The position numbers and the translations under genes are program-made. A stretch of 64,000 nucleotides of DNA from Durusdinium trenchii. Lineage: Eukaryota; Sar; Dinophyceae; Suessiales; Symbiodiniaceae. Positions 20,401 through 31,892 of the stretch are shown here, one piece after another (position 1 is the first letter of the stretch; every line of letters starts with the position of its first letter). The notes beneath the pieces are model-generated. The model did not search any database, had not been told where the DNA came from, and saw nothing but the letters and a program-made list of their open reading frames with translations. The stretch spans positions 366,504-430,503 of the forward strand of contig CAXAMN010025361.1 of NCBI GenBank assembly GCA_963970005.1. Direction: 5' to 3'.

Positions 20401-23400
20401 TCAATGTGCTAGCCCCTTCAAAGAGGCATGTGCGATGTGCGTAACAGTGCAGCTTGGCGCGGAGAGACGTTTTCAAGGTGAGGAGGTGTACTATACCCCA
20501 GATGAGGTGAGAAGGAATTTGCCCAGAATGTTGGGATGCAAACATGTCGAAACCTTCGAACATGGTCCGCTCGCAGCAACGATTTTTGGACCATTCAGAC
20601 ATGCAGATGCTCTATTCTAAGATATAAATCTGTCTACTATATACTTCAAATGTTCCAATCCTGAGTGTTCCTTCGCCCTCTTAAACAAAGAAACGCACAC
20701 GCACACAACAAAGCCATTACCAACACCTCATGGGCGCAACCACACGCACCCACTCTGACCGAAGAGGGACCCCTTTTGCCCCACACCGACCTGTGCGATG
20801 GGGCTCAGGTCTTGACTGACAAGCATCAGGCGACCGACCAAACGGGATCGATGCATGTCTTCGATGACCCAACAGGATGGACAACTGATGGTCAGGTTCC
20901 AGATGGTTCCAGGATCTTCCGAGCCGGTTTGATCAAACCATTGCTGAGCGAGCCCGTCCACAGTTTAGTACTACATGATTTTGCAAAGTGGGTTTCCAAA
21001 TGTTTCCAAAGATGACGTTGTTGGTGTGCCGCAATCAAGCGTTAGATGCAGAGTCCTGATGTGTGGCCTTTGTTGCCGTTGGCCCGTTGGGAGTATGCGG
21101 CTAGCTTGGTTTGTTTGTAGGGGCTGCAGCCCCATAGACAAATATAGACAAGAAGTCAGGGTATCCAAAAACAGTAAATATTATATATATAGAATATATT
21201 ATAATATTAGAATATCATATAGATTAAGTTTTGGCTACAAACAGGCATGCTTGACAAGGTTCGGAGAATTCCCATGGATTCCACGGATCAACTGGACTTA
21301 CCGGTCGCTCGGGATCCGTCGGAATGGTCGGTTGGGAAGGTCTACAAGGTCGAGACGGTGGGAGACGCTTACATTGCTGGCCAGGCGGGTGGACGATCAG
21401 GTCTTGGCCTTCGAACAGGTCTTGGCCTTCGAAGTCCTATCGTCACTGATCGTTGCTGTCCCAATCCGGAAGCTTGCTCGACCCGAGTCTTCCAAGAGGG
21501 TCGTTCCGAGCCGCGGATGTCCAGGCGGACCAGCCCTTGACGCGGAGGAACCACCCCACCAGCGTGACTGGGCCGCCACCGCGATGCGGGGCGCTCCATG
21601 TCGCCCCGTCTCGGGCGACGGTATTTGCGGCGACGTCGGATTGATCAGACTGACTTACAAGGCATATAGGAATAAGGGGGTACTGGTAGGGGCGTATTGG
21701 TATATAGACTGACTTACTATATATATACTAGTAGGTATAGGGGGTATTGGTGTCTTTGATGTTTTTGTTGGGGCGTATCGCGGTGTAAAGGGGGTATTGG
21801 TTGTGTTGTTTGATGTTTCTTGTGATGATCAATGACGAGTCCTCATGGAAGAGATTCGATGTGCGGCATCGTGTCCTCCTCCACTGAATATGATTCACCA
21901 ACACACCAGATTGGATTATTTGTTTCCACAGGTCTTGCGCAAGAGGTTCTTCATGCCCCGTTCAGTACTGTGACGGGGTTCCCGATGTGCAGCTTGTGGC
22001 TTATCTCCAAGGCCTCCAAGATGTTCCTGGCTGATTTCCATGTTGAAAGTTTGTGCGGTGGTGGTTTAGGTGCAACATCACATGCTCAGTGACATGCACA
22101 CTGCGCTGAACAAGCATGGAAGTGCAAGAGGACCCCGTGAGATGTTCCTCTTCCAAGTAGATTCTTCATGTTTTTTGTCCACATTAACTTGTCGTTTCGG
22201 ATCAGTTGGGTAAGAGGAGAAACACCAGAAGGACACCTGTGAGTATCAATATGATGTACTATGATTTGTTGATCCAGGAACCGCACGGAAGCTGCAACAA
22301 CCCGACCTCCCAAACCCAAATGGAGGTGCATATAAAGTGGAGAACCATGTCGATGGAGTAGACCCCAGCGGGGGCCCTTCTTCCAGACTATCCCTGGTTT
22401 TCCTGTCGATGCTCTCAGGTCGTTCTCTTCGGTTTGGAGATGGCTAGGACCTCAGGCTCCCACAGACCTCAGGTAGTTCTCACGGGTGAGGCGGTGGCGA
22501 TTTGGCAAAAAAAGCAGACATGTTAACGGTACAGGAATGCACTACGATGTACTATACATCGTCTCAGGATGCTACTGCACTGCAAGACTCTATTCTCACC
22601 TGAATGCACTGTGCACATGTGTTTTCGTGATACTCTGATATGATGTAGTACTATCATGTAATGATGTGGTACCTTCCCTTTGACAACATGATCCTCGGCC
22701 GGAAGAACACTTCATGAGTTGACTAATGTCGACTAGAGTTTATTGAAGTTTATGGTGCAAAGTTTAAGATAATTTAGGATATCAAGAAGGGAACTGTGGG
22801 TCTTTAGGCGACGGAGGACGGACAACTCGCGATCATCCATGCCACACCCCATTGCACTTCGAATCACATGCTCGTGTACAAGGGTGAGGCCCTACTGTAA
22901 TTGCTCAAGTTCGTTTCTTTAGATATCTTGGGATCCACTCAAGTCCGGAGTTGGATTCAAATCTCCAGATGTTGTGCAAATCAGTGGGGAACAGCCAGAA
23001 CACCTAGGACAGTTGTTTTAGTGTGCCAGTGTTTCAGAACCTTCACAGGGACCTCAGGCTACTGTGAAACCAGTCCGTCGAATGGCCTGTCGTAGGAAAT
23101 GTCCGACGGAAGAGTCGTAAGAATACCCCTCTGAAACCACTTGATACAGTAACAGTTTTTTCAAGGAGGATGCTGGGACATGTTGAGGTTGTGTAGGGAT
23201 CAGCAGGGACAATAGCAATAATAGTCAGTTGACTTGAAACGGGCAAACACCACGGCATCATTAGCCTGTGACTTTTTTGATGAACATCGCATGACAGTCA
23301 ATATCTTGAAGCGCCCGAAAGGATGTGCTGTGAACCAGAAGATTCGCCCATTGTTTGGTACTTAAGCATGGTGCTGGAGTGGTTTATGTTTTTGATCCTG

Positions 23401-26099
23401 AGGGACATGGATCGCAGGGGAAGTGAGCTAACACAGTTCAACTTGTACCTACTTATGGGGGTGCTGCGGCATGACTCACGTGAGGGAGTGACCTTGGTCA
23501 ATCTTGCAGAGAGGAAGAATTGACAATTTTGGAAAAGGTTCATATATCTTAATCATGTGTTTTCCAGCAAAACTGAGGGGTCAGCACAAGTGCAAGTATT
23601 TCAATGTTCAAGTACTAGTATGTTTTTGAAGCACCGGCTGCCGACCATTTGACACAAGCTTGGTTGGTATGTTTCGGTCGGATTTTATAAGGGGTACCTT
23701 ACTCACAAATTTGTATGGGAACCCATTGGTTGGGGATCTGATTTCAATGCACATCGCATGTTTTGCAAGAGCAGTGCCAATATGTGGCGATGAGCCCAAA
23801 AGGTGAAATAGACGTTTGCAGCGCATCATTCTGTGTTGTGGCTTTGATTGAAAGATGCTGACGCATTTTTGGCCCCCCAAACAAGTCCCAGTGCTGCCCC
23901 AGTGCCACCTCTAGGTGAGCGAAGTTCACAGCTGGTCAGCCTCCCGAGGCCCCTTCTGAGTGGTCACGTCTCAAGCACAGCAACGTGCATGTCAGGGAAA
24001 CATCAGGTAGGTGTGGGAAGGCCATGGCACACAACATCAACTTAACACTGCTTGGCAGGAGGACATGATAATGTAACGTAGTTACACCACGTTACACCTA
24101 TATACATTAACAAGTTGGATTCGTCCATGAGGTTGATGTGGTGCTTGTTTTTTTTTCATGTGTTTCCTCACGGCTTGTTACGCTGCTCAATGGGCTGGGA
24201 AGGTGATACTGGGGGTCCAAGAGTTTTATTCTATGTGGGATGTAAATGTGCTGGACATGGGAAACTTGCTCGGTGATCAGCTGCCAACTTGCAAGTCTCA
24301 AAGCAATCATTAATAAACCCTAGATGTTTACCTGGTTGTATAGTTACCTAATGTCACCTATATAGTTATATAAACCCGTAATAACCCGTATAAGCCGTCA
24401 CACCAAAGGTAGAGGAACTGGAGCTTGAGGGGCTATGGAGGAAGACACATTTGTTGTTGAAAGTCAACTTCTTTGCAAATTGCATCCAAAAAAAAACAAA
24501 CAAAAACATCAAACAGCAGGTTGGAGCGTGAGCTGCCGTGTGGGCATCACCCATGGAGTTGGAACCTGAGCGGCGACAGCCCGACGGCGTCAATTCGTCC
24601 AACGTCAAAAGTGACAAATGCTGTATCAAAGGTGCCATATTTTGTGGTTTACGAAAATGGTTCTTCCATAACTACGTGAACATGATCTTTAATGGCAGAT
24701 GGTGTTGTTCATGTAGCTAGGAAACCTCCTCACAGCATCATAAGACATTATGTTTGAGGTAGAAACACAAGGATTGTTTAGGGTTGAAAAGTGGATGCCC
24801 TAGCCATCACCGATTTACGTTGTGCGTTTATATTTTCCGGTTTACCATAGTTTTGGTTGAAGATTGCAGAAAAACTAGTGGCCATTGTGGCCAATGGCGG
24901 GTGGGAGTTTGGCGGATTCCGCCTCGCGCTTTCGGACAGAAGAGTCCTTTTTGGGATCTTGATCGCTCGGCACGAAACAGGGCGAGACAAAAGGTTTTCA
25001 GATCAAACCCAGACACGACCACCCTCTGAGACCGCGCCGAGCGGGTGGGTGGTCATGGGGCACGGCTGTGACCAGTCCGAGATCGTGGAGTGTGACATGA
25101 CCAGGTCGGCCGCCTCTTCGACCGCCTGCCCCCCAGGCGTGTATCGGCGGCATCGTGGGGACGGAGATGCAAAGGCCGGGAGACGGTGGGAGGTGAGCGG
25201 GACAGGCCTCCGATTTGACGGTGTCCCCTCAATCCCTTTGGTAGGCGGGGGTCTTTCTTTCTGGGCAAGACTGGAAAGCCGGAGAGTCAGGGCCAAGGCC
25301 TTGTGTTCCGGGCAAAGGCCTTGTGTTTTGCATTTGGGGCAGACACGAAACCCAATTTGTTTGCCACGAGAAGTCTGGAGAGAGGGTTTGATTGGATTCA
25401 ACTAGCAAAGATTATTGGCACCGTGGGTATTTGAACACCGCAGTGGAGAATTATTTTCCTTGTGGTGACAGGTTTCTCTGAGGTGCTTGGACCAACATTT
25501 AGTGTGACATCTGTGACTTCAACAAAGATATGTTCGTCAAATCACGAAAGGTAGCTTGAGCTACCTGAATTCTCCTTGCTTTAGCAAAAATGTATTCCAA
25601 TCAGGAGTTGGGATTGTGCATTGAATTTGGTCCTGTAAGAGTTGATTCTGTTCGTCGGGGGGGGGGGCCCCCCCCCCCTGATCAAGTCCTCCCTGCGCCG
25701 GTTAAATCCCCCTGCGCCGGTTCACGCCGTCGTGGACTTCTACCAGGGTTACTTGTGATTGCCTGCTACCTTTCGTTCACCCCCTCCTCTCTCAAGTTTG
25801 AACAAACTTGGTGCTTGGAAACTTGGCACTCGAGGACCTGAGGTCCCAATGCAGTGGACACCAGTTCGCGAACTGGTTCGTCGCTTCCGTAACTACACAC
25901 CAGACAGGTCACACATCCTGTAAGCAACCAATGTTGCTATCTCAAACCGATCTGCTCCTCACACATTGACCACTGACTGAAACCATTCCAATTGGTCAAA
26001 AGACATGTCACACATGGCCAGGGAGACAAACAGCTTCTTTTTGCCATGTCTGAAGGTATCATCTCTTTGGGGAGCTCATGTCCGAGTTGGAGGCTGTCA
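17375..26099 (+). CDS. Class III adenylate/guanylate cyclase catalytic domain, dispersed over five recognisable exons; possibly a pseudogene
   Basis: Five short plus-strand exons spell the class III nucleotidyl cyclase core in order. 17375-17491 carries ATIAQSDLCGFTKLA, with the first metal-binding Asp. 20068-20088 carries ELFGKFD, from the first helix. 21340-21388 carries VYKVETVGDAYIAGQA, with the second metal Asp in GDA. 25137-25174 carries CIGGIVGTEMQ. 26056-26099 carries YHLFGELMSELEAV. The domain makes cAMP or cGMP from ATP or GTP, usually at a membrane. Exon 25137-25174 ends with two bases (AG) and 26056 starts with G, restoring the Arg of MQRYHLFG. The donor there is GC; others are GTGAGG and GTGGAC. 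Odd points: the first exon needs a frameshift between KLA and PKE, no clear linker joins ELFGKFD to VYKVE, and the VGVHxG exon before CIGG was not found. Introns reach about 3.7 kb. I am sure of the family, unsure whether it is functional. Confidence 0.75.
18381..18416. repeat. GA and GATA microsatellite
   Basis: GAGAGAGA followed by GATA/GACA units, running into a hairpin. Confidence 0.85.
18417..18442. repeat. 12-bp perfect hairpin
   Basis: GATCTAGCTGCC, GA loop, GGCAGCTAGATC, a perfect 12-bp stem. It directly adjoins a GATA repeat. Confidence 0.8.
18717..18824. repeat. (GA)n microsatellite
   Basis: About 108 bp of GA with scattered AAA and GGG interruptions, lying in the first large intron of the cyclase model. 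Confidence 0.9.
20068..20088 (+). CDS. Cyclase micro-exon (ELFGKFD helix)
   Basis: Seven codons, ELFGKFD, follow a TGCAG acceptor and stop at a possible GC donor. In class III cyclases a short helix of the form LFxxFD lies between the first metal motif and the GDAY motif, which is where this piece sits. The frame is also open upstream, reading LVRNLVQELFGKFD, so the exon may begin earlier. Being so short, it is credible mainly through its position and strand between the two stronger exons. Confidence 0.5.
21340..21388 (+). CDS. Cyclase exon: second metal-aspartate motif (VGDAYIAG)
   Basis: VYKVETVGDAYIAGQA matches the class III cyclase consensus K(V/I)xT(I/V)GDAYM/I; the Asp of GDA is the second metal ligand. 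The start at 21340 follows AAG|G. The last base (G, 21388) precedes a GTGGAC donor, so a following exon beginning AG would complete GQAE. The frame remains open upstream to a candidate acceptor at 21246, so a longer exon is possible. A longer open frame across the same bases (20975-21712) is out of phase with this motif. Confidence 0.75.
21556..21645 (+). CDS. Possible degraded cyclase exon
   Basis: A GC-rich segment reads RDWAATAMRGAPCR and then GDGICGDVG. This loosely resembles the W...CRVGVHxGxCxGxVG stretch that the cyclase model lacks between 21388 and 25137. The match is weak: VGVH is absent, and a better CIGGIVG exon exists at 25137. It may be a decayed exon duplicate or a coincidence. 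Confidence 0.2.
23281..23523 (+). CDS. Coding-like open frame, unknown
   Basis: Open from just after a TGA at 23280; it contains an ATG at 23323. It reads EPEDSPIVWYLSMVLEWF, MFLILRDMDRRGSELTQF and NLYLLMGVLRHDSREGV, then NLAERKN and TGA. It alternates hydrophobic and charged stretches like a folded helical protein. It could be an exon or a transposable-element fragment; I do not recognise it. Confidence 0.35.
25137..25174 (+). CDS. Cyclase exon: CIGGIVGTEMQ
   Basis: After a C-rich CCCCCCAG acceptor the codons read ACIGGIVGTEMQ, the conserved glycine-rich strand following the VGVHxG motif of class III cyclases. It ends with AG before a GC donor. Joining to the G at 26056 gives the Arg of the MQRYHLFG motif. 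This phase agreement across 0.9 kb is the best support for the spliced model. Confidence 0.7.
25541..25800 (+). repeat. Interspersed repeat copy A, with G11C11 palindrome
   Basis: Starts ATCACGAAAGGTAGCTTGAG and CTCCTTGCTTTAGCA, then G11C11 at 25657-25678, then CCCTGCGCCGGTT twice, and ends TTTCGTTCACCCCCTC and CTCAAGTTTG. Copy B at 39964 shares both ends. Confidence 0.65.
26056..26099 (+). CDS. Cyclase exon: YHLFGELMSELEAV
   Basis: Starts after a GAAG acceptor with one base that completes the preceding Arg, then reads YHLFGELMSELEAV. That matches the segment after the MQRY motif in protist class III cyclases. A GT donor (GTTTCA) lies at 26100. The frame stays open to about 26366 (poly-Tyr-Ile from a TA repeat at the end), but codon quality falls after LEAV, so the donor is preferred. 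Further exons should lie downstream of 26.1 kb and were not recognised. Confidence 0.7.
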
Positions 26100-26229
26100 G
26101 TTTCATGCCGGGCACGTTTTGCTGGTCAACTGCGGACAAGTTGTCCCAAAAGTTGGGCCCTTTGTCGTTTCGTCAGCTGCAAGGGATTCGTTTGTTTTTG
26201 CATGAACGCGTGCATTGCAGATGGGATAC

Positions 26230-26250
26230 CCCAGACACTCCATGTATGCC
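26230..26250 (+). repeat. Solo end of the 5561-type hairpin element
   Basis: Reads CCCAGACACTCCATGTATGC and one more base, nearly identical to the terminal repeats of the element at 5561-5670. No partner arm is visible within the next 200 bp; a TA microsatellite follows. Confidence 0.45.
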
Positions 26251-27100
26251 ATATTTGTGTATGTATATATATATATATGGTACTCCCCCCCCGAAGATCA
26301 GGGGTTGCATCTGGTTGCATGCATGTACATGCACATCAGTATGCACATACGAATGTAGTACCTCATGACATGTTCATGAGCGTATCCACATGATTTAAGA
26401 TCATTAATAAAGTTTATAAACTAAATAGTTAAGTGTATAAACTATAAACTATGTGAGGTGAATTTGGAGTGGTGGGGGGGGGTGCTCAGAACTCGTTGGA
26501 AGGGTAGGGTAGGGGGTGGGTGGGGATACTGTGAAGTCTTCTAGAATGAGAGGTGAGGTGACCAAAGGAAAGAGTTCTGAGCCCCCCCCCGTCCCCCCAT
26601 CCCATAGCAATCAGTTGTGAGCAAATATATAAACTCAGTGGTGAAGTTTTTAGACTTCTTTTTTTAATTGTGTTACTTTGACTTATCAAGGTTTCAGCTT
26701 TTTGCGCTTATCGTTTTGATTTGCCATGTGGTGCCTCAACACTATCCGAGCAGAAGGTGATCAAATCAATGTGGCATTCAAACGACAAGATCTCTATATA
26801 TATATATATACACCCCCTACTCCTTCACCTACATTTTCTCCTCAACCTGTGCCCACAAAAGACAATATCCTGACCAACATCGAGAATGGGGAACAGGCAT
26901 GCCACCACAAAGAATGGATCTTGGAGAATCCTAAAAGTGGGTCAATGTGAGATTGGTGCTATTCAGCGAGGGCTGCGCTTGAAGTCGGGACTGAAAGGGG
27001 AATGGAACGCACATGCACACAGCAAAGGCTTGAGGCATGGCTAGCCAAGCCGAGCAAACAGCTGCAGCTTTGTGATGAACCAGAACCCAGCGAGACAGTA

Positions 27101-29424
27101 AAGCAAGCATCCAACAAAGACATACAAAGACAATTCGAGCACATACACTTCAAGCTCTGATAGCTCAAGCACTGACAGTTCGAGCAAGGCCGATGAAAAC
27201 AAAGAGCCCACTGTCATTGAGGAGAAGCAGGAAGACTACGTTGAGGACCCCACTAGTGACAACGACGACCACGAGCCTTTCAAAAAGAAGCTTCGACTCG
27301 TCTTGTGCTCTTGCTTTCTGAGTCTGCACAGTGTGATGAGTGTAGGTCATGTGCAGAGAACGTCAAGCATCACGTACAAGATGTGCTGGATGCACTGTAA
27401 AGCTCTGTCCTAACTCAGCAGGAAGCGGTCAAAAGATCCAATGCTCGCATTAGCGTGTCTTGTTTGCATTTCTTCTTAGCATTTTTAAAGCTGTCCAAGT
27501 GTCCAAGTGTTAACCTGGCAAAAACAATGTCATTTATAGGAATACATTGTGTAATGGAAAGGACCAAAGTACTAAGACCAAACAAGTCTGAAACGCAACC
27601 TCTTTTGCTCACACATGTGCATGTAATCCAGCATCTGCATCACGTGTAGCAGTCTGCGATCGTGTACTGTAGCGGTTTCTGTATCAAGTGTATCAATCTG
27701 CCTTTTGGTTTCATTGCTTGTGGCATCATGGACCTTTGCACGGCAGAAAGCACTTTGATGTACGTCACGTACTTGCAGCACCATGCAGGAAGTCCACAAT
27801 GGAAAATACAAATTGTCTGACTTGCCTTTGATCTCTCTGAGAGCAGGATGCAAAAGGCATTTCAAATGATTCTGAGATTGTGCCAATTCTAAGACCGCGC
27901 CAAACATCTCTCCGGAAGATGCAGCCACCATCCACAAGGTCATGACAGATGCCACTTCGTCACAAATTCAGCCCATATGCTCAGGCCTCCCAGATCAGTA
28001 CGTCCTGGAGATGCTCCTCAAGAATCCTGTCGTCCTCAGCTCGTTCTTCACCATGGCGCCGATGGCTCTTGCTCAGCTCTCAAATTCTTTCACTCCAAGG
28101 TGGACATTCCTGTGGGCTTAGCCAAGACATTTCGCAATGAGACTATGCTAGTCATTGACTGTGGGATGGCAAAGAGTTCAGATTCAGTGAAGAAGGGCTT
28201 CTTGCGGATGCTTTCCGAGATCAAAGGTGAACAGTAGCTTTTGCAGAAGCTTTGCACCAAGCAAATGAGAGCGCCGCGATCAGCAGGTGAGTCTGACAAG
28301 TCTTGGAACCCTACCGAGGAGGAACTGTGTAAGGGCATCGAATATATCAATGACTACGCCCCATTGTCCAACTCAAAGAACGAACATTATCTTTGGGTAT
28401 TGCTGCAGATTCGCGATGCGGACTCTCCTTTGAATGGGTGGCCTCAGCACATTGTTCTGAAAGCATGTGCCAACCGGTTCACAGGCAACTCACAAGCCGA
28501 GCCAGAATATATATATATATATATACTTCTTTCCACTTCTTGTCAGACTTAAACTCAGCCTTTCTCAAGGAGATGGTGCCACTGGTCATGCCAAGGATGC
28601 CTTCTTTTGGACTCGTGCTCCTTGGGCATGCTGACATTTGGCAAGACACCCACGGCCCAAATACTCGCAATGGCAGTTGCCCGTCAACTGACTACTTCGC
28701 TGAACTTGGTTGGACTACCCGACCCGAATCTTGCAAGCGTCAACCTATAGGACTTGAAATCTTTCCCCGATGTGGGCGAGAATTGTTTGGCGGATGCCAT
28801 GTACAGGGCTGTCAAATTTGTCAGGAACCAATGCCGCACCGTCTTGAACAATGAATGGAATGAAGCCAAAGAGCCTGAAGAGAAGCTCTCGCCAACCGTT
28901 ACATGGGAAGAGTTCAAGGAGATGTTCTTGGTGGCTTGCCAGTACCCGAAAGACACACAACGAATCGTCATCTTAGACGGTTGTCATCATAGCTGGTCAC
29001 AAGGCAGTCTACGTTCGTCTCGCCAGTGAACACATCACAACTACCAAAAACTGGCTTCAAGATGAGCAGAAGGAGTACTATGGCCTTTACAAGCACGGGT
29101 GTCACAAAAAGTTTGCTGAATTATGACACAAAACTTGATGGGGAGCAAGCCCTTCTCACAAAGCTCTTGGCTTCTCCTGAAGAGAAACAGTACCTCCCAC
29201 GTGGGGAGACACGTGACCGTTGGCGACAGGAACTTCGCCGCCTTCTTCATCATCTGCGTCTGGTGTCGTTTAACTCAAGGAGGAAATCATTTCGCCACCG
29301 CAGAAAGTTCCACCGAGTTATGGATGTCGAGGAGGACACTGTTATGGACGACATGACTTTCATGAATGAAGGAGCTGAAGAGTATGAACCTGATCCGTTC
29401 AACCATGGGTCTCACAGTGGTTAG
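27101..29424 (+). pseudogene. Decayed P-loop NTPase gene (SF3-helicase-like, dinoflagellate mobile-element type)
   Basis: A coding-like stretch jumps frame several times. In order: an acidic Ser/Asp segment (27140-27290); Cys-rich pieces CDECRSCAENVKHH and RCAGCTVKLCP (27320-27420); a segment with DQYVLEMLLKNPVVLSSFF (27960-28050); KKGFLRMLSEIKG (28190); EEELCKGIEYINDY and NGWPQHIVLKACANRF (28310-28490); a Walker A-like FGKTPTAQILAMAVARQ at 28637, frameshifted from the LVLLGHADI before it; FVRNQCRTVLNNEWNEA (28815); TWEEFKEMFLVACQYPKD; VIIAGHKAVYVRLASEH; and an acidic tail to a stop at 29424. The WPQ...NRF, GKTP and asparagine-containing motifs match my recollection of P-loop NTPase-like proteins common in Symbiodinium. 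Frameshifts, stops and a TA repeat at 28508 show it is dead. About 27460-27880 is not explained. Confidence 0.6.
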
Positions 29425-29639
29425 ATGTCATCTGGTTCAGTTTCGATGAATTTTGAGAGCGTAGACATGACATAGATTGTGATTGTGTGTCTGTGGCACA
29501 GCTCCTTGGAGAAGATGCATCTGCGTAGTCTTTATCTGTGTCTGTGTTGAGAAAAGATAGCTAATCCACGCTAGTACTCTTCATCCCTGAACATGTCTGT
29601 AGCCTTTGTGCTCTGCTTGGCAAACATCATCTCATCTGT

Positions 29640-30745
29640 TGTGGCCTCGGAGACCTGCTACGCATGCCTTCGTCGCCAAGAAGGGGAAGCTTCACAAGGT
29701 GCAGAAGCAGGAAAACCAAGAACCACCAAAGCGTTCCCTATGTCCGTGGACAACGTGACTTGCCTGCTCGAAGAACCAGAATGGAACGGGCTTCTTGGAA
29801 GCGTTCCCTACCAGAAATCTTGTCAGCCACCGACATTCAAATAGTCAAAATGCTTCAGAAGGATGGTCTCTTTGCCCAACACCTGGAATGTCAAGGTGTG
29901 TCGACACTGCTGGAAAGGTAAGTTGACTTCTACAACCAGAAATGGTATGCCTCCATACCAGTGCACTGCCAACAGTGTCGTCCCTCACCATTTACATCCT
30001 CTCTTCAAAGTCTCCAAAGGCTACGCGCACGAACCTCTACAACTTCAGGCAGCACTTTTGTTTTTGCGTCTTTCTGGTGTCAGGGCCACCTCTGCGCGCC
30101 TCCTGGTATGAACCACAAGATGTTTGAAGATCTCAGCAAACGCTTACATTTTCTTCGCAAGGTTCATGTCGAGAAAACCAAGAAGGAGATCGTCTTCGGT
30201 AGATCTTGCACATTGCAGGACGTCGAGGCAGATGAGGCCAATTTTTGCCCGTGTGACCAAGACAGCCCAAAGCAAGAAGTGTGTCATGTGGGGAGCAATG
30301 GTCTGGCTTGGTGCAAAGAGGCAAGCCCAGAACTTTCGTGTTGAACAGGCTGAGCCCACCAATGACAGTGAAGAGGGCTCCCGGGCCAGGAGCCATGCGC
30401 AAAGCTGATTGGCGGCCACTGGGCAGCAAGCGCCTGAAGGATCGCAACGTGGTGCTGCACACTGATTCGGCCCGTAGCAAATTAAACTTTCTGATGTAGT
30501 GCACGAATGGTGTTGTCCGTTGTAAGAAACGCATTAAGGTCAAAGGGAAGTATCAATGGGTGAAGCCCAGGTATGTCAGACTGAGCACCCATAAGCTTCC
30601 AAGTGGGAAAAAGCCGGCGGTAAAGGCGGGTACAAAGAGAGGCTTGCAGAAATCACTTGCTCCTGGGACTGCAGCCTTGCGTGCCAAGAGTATGAGTAAT
30701 GACACCGTGGGGATGATCTCTGGCTCCACAGAGGGACGCTTGTGA
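29640..30745 (+). pseudogene. Decayed DDE transposase (ISXO2/IS1595-like)
   Basis: A cysteine pair (CRHCWKGK) and a later Cys near 29963 suggest an N-terminal zinc ribbon. An HEPLQLQAALLFLRLSG segment and EDLSKRLHFLRKVHVEKTKK follow. DVEADEANF at 30220-30246 matches the first catalytic Asp motif of ISXO2-type transposases. After a frameshift come VQRGKPRTFVLNRLSPP, APGPGAMRKADWRPLGSK and VVLHTDSARS, with the second catalytic Asp at 30464. After a stop the frame resumes as KKRIKVKGKYQWVKP, THKLPSGKKPAVKAGTKRG and LAPGTAALRAK. The expected third acidic residue just after the GT motif is missing, consistent with a small deletion near 30635. Ends with TGA at 30743. Clear transposase ancestry, not functional. 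Confidence 0.65.
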
Positions 30746-31811
30746 AATAAGCACTTGCTCCATATGTTGGTGGGCGCTGTGGCCTCTTTATTCCAGGAAT
30801 ACTGTTCAGTACCCTGGGATATGCTGAAGTAATTTATAAAATAGTTGAAGCTATTTACAAGTTCCCTGGAAACTACTGCTATAGATTTCTACTCCTTGTC
30901 AAATTAGTATGGTTGTAGTTGTAACCTATTTGTTTTTTATTAGGACACACCATGACACACCTCTACAAGCCTTTACAGGGCTTTGCTGCTACTCTAGCAT
31001 CTGTGGGCCCCCCTTCTTAGACCAGGATGCATTGATGGAACCGTGTATTCTTCTACATTGAACGATCCCTGAGGCCTTGAATAGGGGGAACATTTGGATG
31101 TTCCTTTCACTCAGATTTTTTCTCTGACAGGTTGTCCAGTTTAGTAGCAGCTCTGGCCCTCTGTGAACAGTCAGCGCATGTCAGCGCAGAAGTTGGGAAG
31201 CAGAACAACCCCGCAGACATGGAACACAATCATTACTCAGACTAGACTACTCCGACTCCTGCTTATGCTCCCAAGACATCAAGGAGAGGAGTCAAGTTAT
31301 TGAACATGACCTCAGTGACTCATTAGCTCATCCACTATGTTTTGCTACAGTAGCAGTGCTGCAACTTCATGTACTGTATACCATGTATACTGCTCCATCA
31401 CTCCTTTGTTTGCAGCAATGGTTGGCCGCAACGACTCCATGACCACAAGCAACAACAACACAACAGCAAAGGCAAGGAGGACAAGGAACAACAACACAAC
31501 CGCAAAGGCAAGGAGGACAAGGATTCACTTGGTGGCAGCCCAGGGGTGAGTGGCGGCCCCCTAGAGATTCTGAAGTTTTGGTCAAGGCTGAAGACTGAAG
31601 ACCGAACAAACGTGAAGAGAGGAAAAGCTGCGCTTGTAAATCGAGCGACCTCAATCACATTTACGTTTTGGCTGAGTTGACTCTCCTGCATTTGCATCAC
31701 TCAGCCCCTGATTTCCACAAATCTTATCACCAAACCTCTAAAGATACACAGTATATCAGTATATCATATTTATATATACATATAGTTTCAGACCAGGTTA
31801 TGGATAGTTTC

Positions 31812-31892
31812 CACATATCTATGGATAGTTTCTGAGGGTGCTGTGGCCATAACAAGTAGAGAGGCCACAGCACCCACCAATCCATATGTGCA
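31812..31892. repeat. Hairpin with 13-bp perfect stem
   Basis: GGGTGCTGTGGCC (31836-31848) and its exact complement (31863-31875) enclose a 14-base loop. Outer arms CACATATCTATGGATAG and ATCCATATGTG extend the pairing imperfectly. Possibly another short inverted-repeat element. Confidence 0.5.

Noticed and set aside
20975-21712. 245-codon ATG-started plus frame
   Set aside because: It crosses the cyclase GDAY exon in another frame, and its composition is unlike protein.
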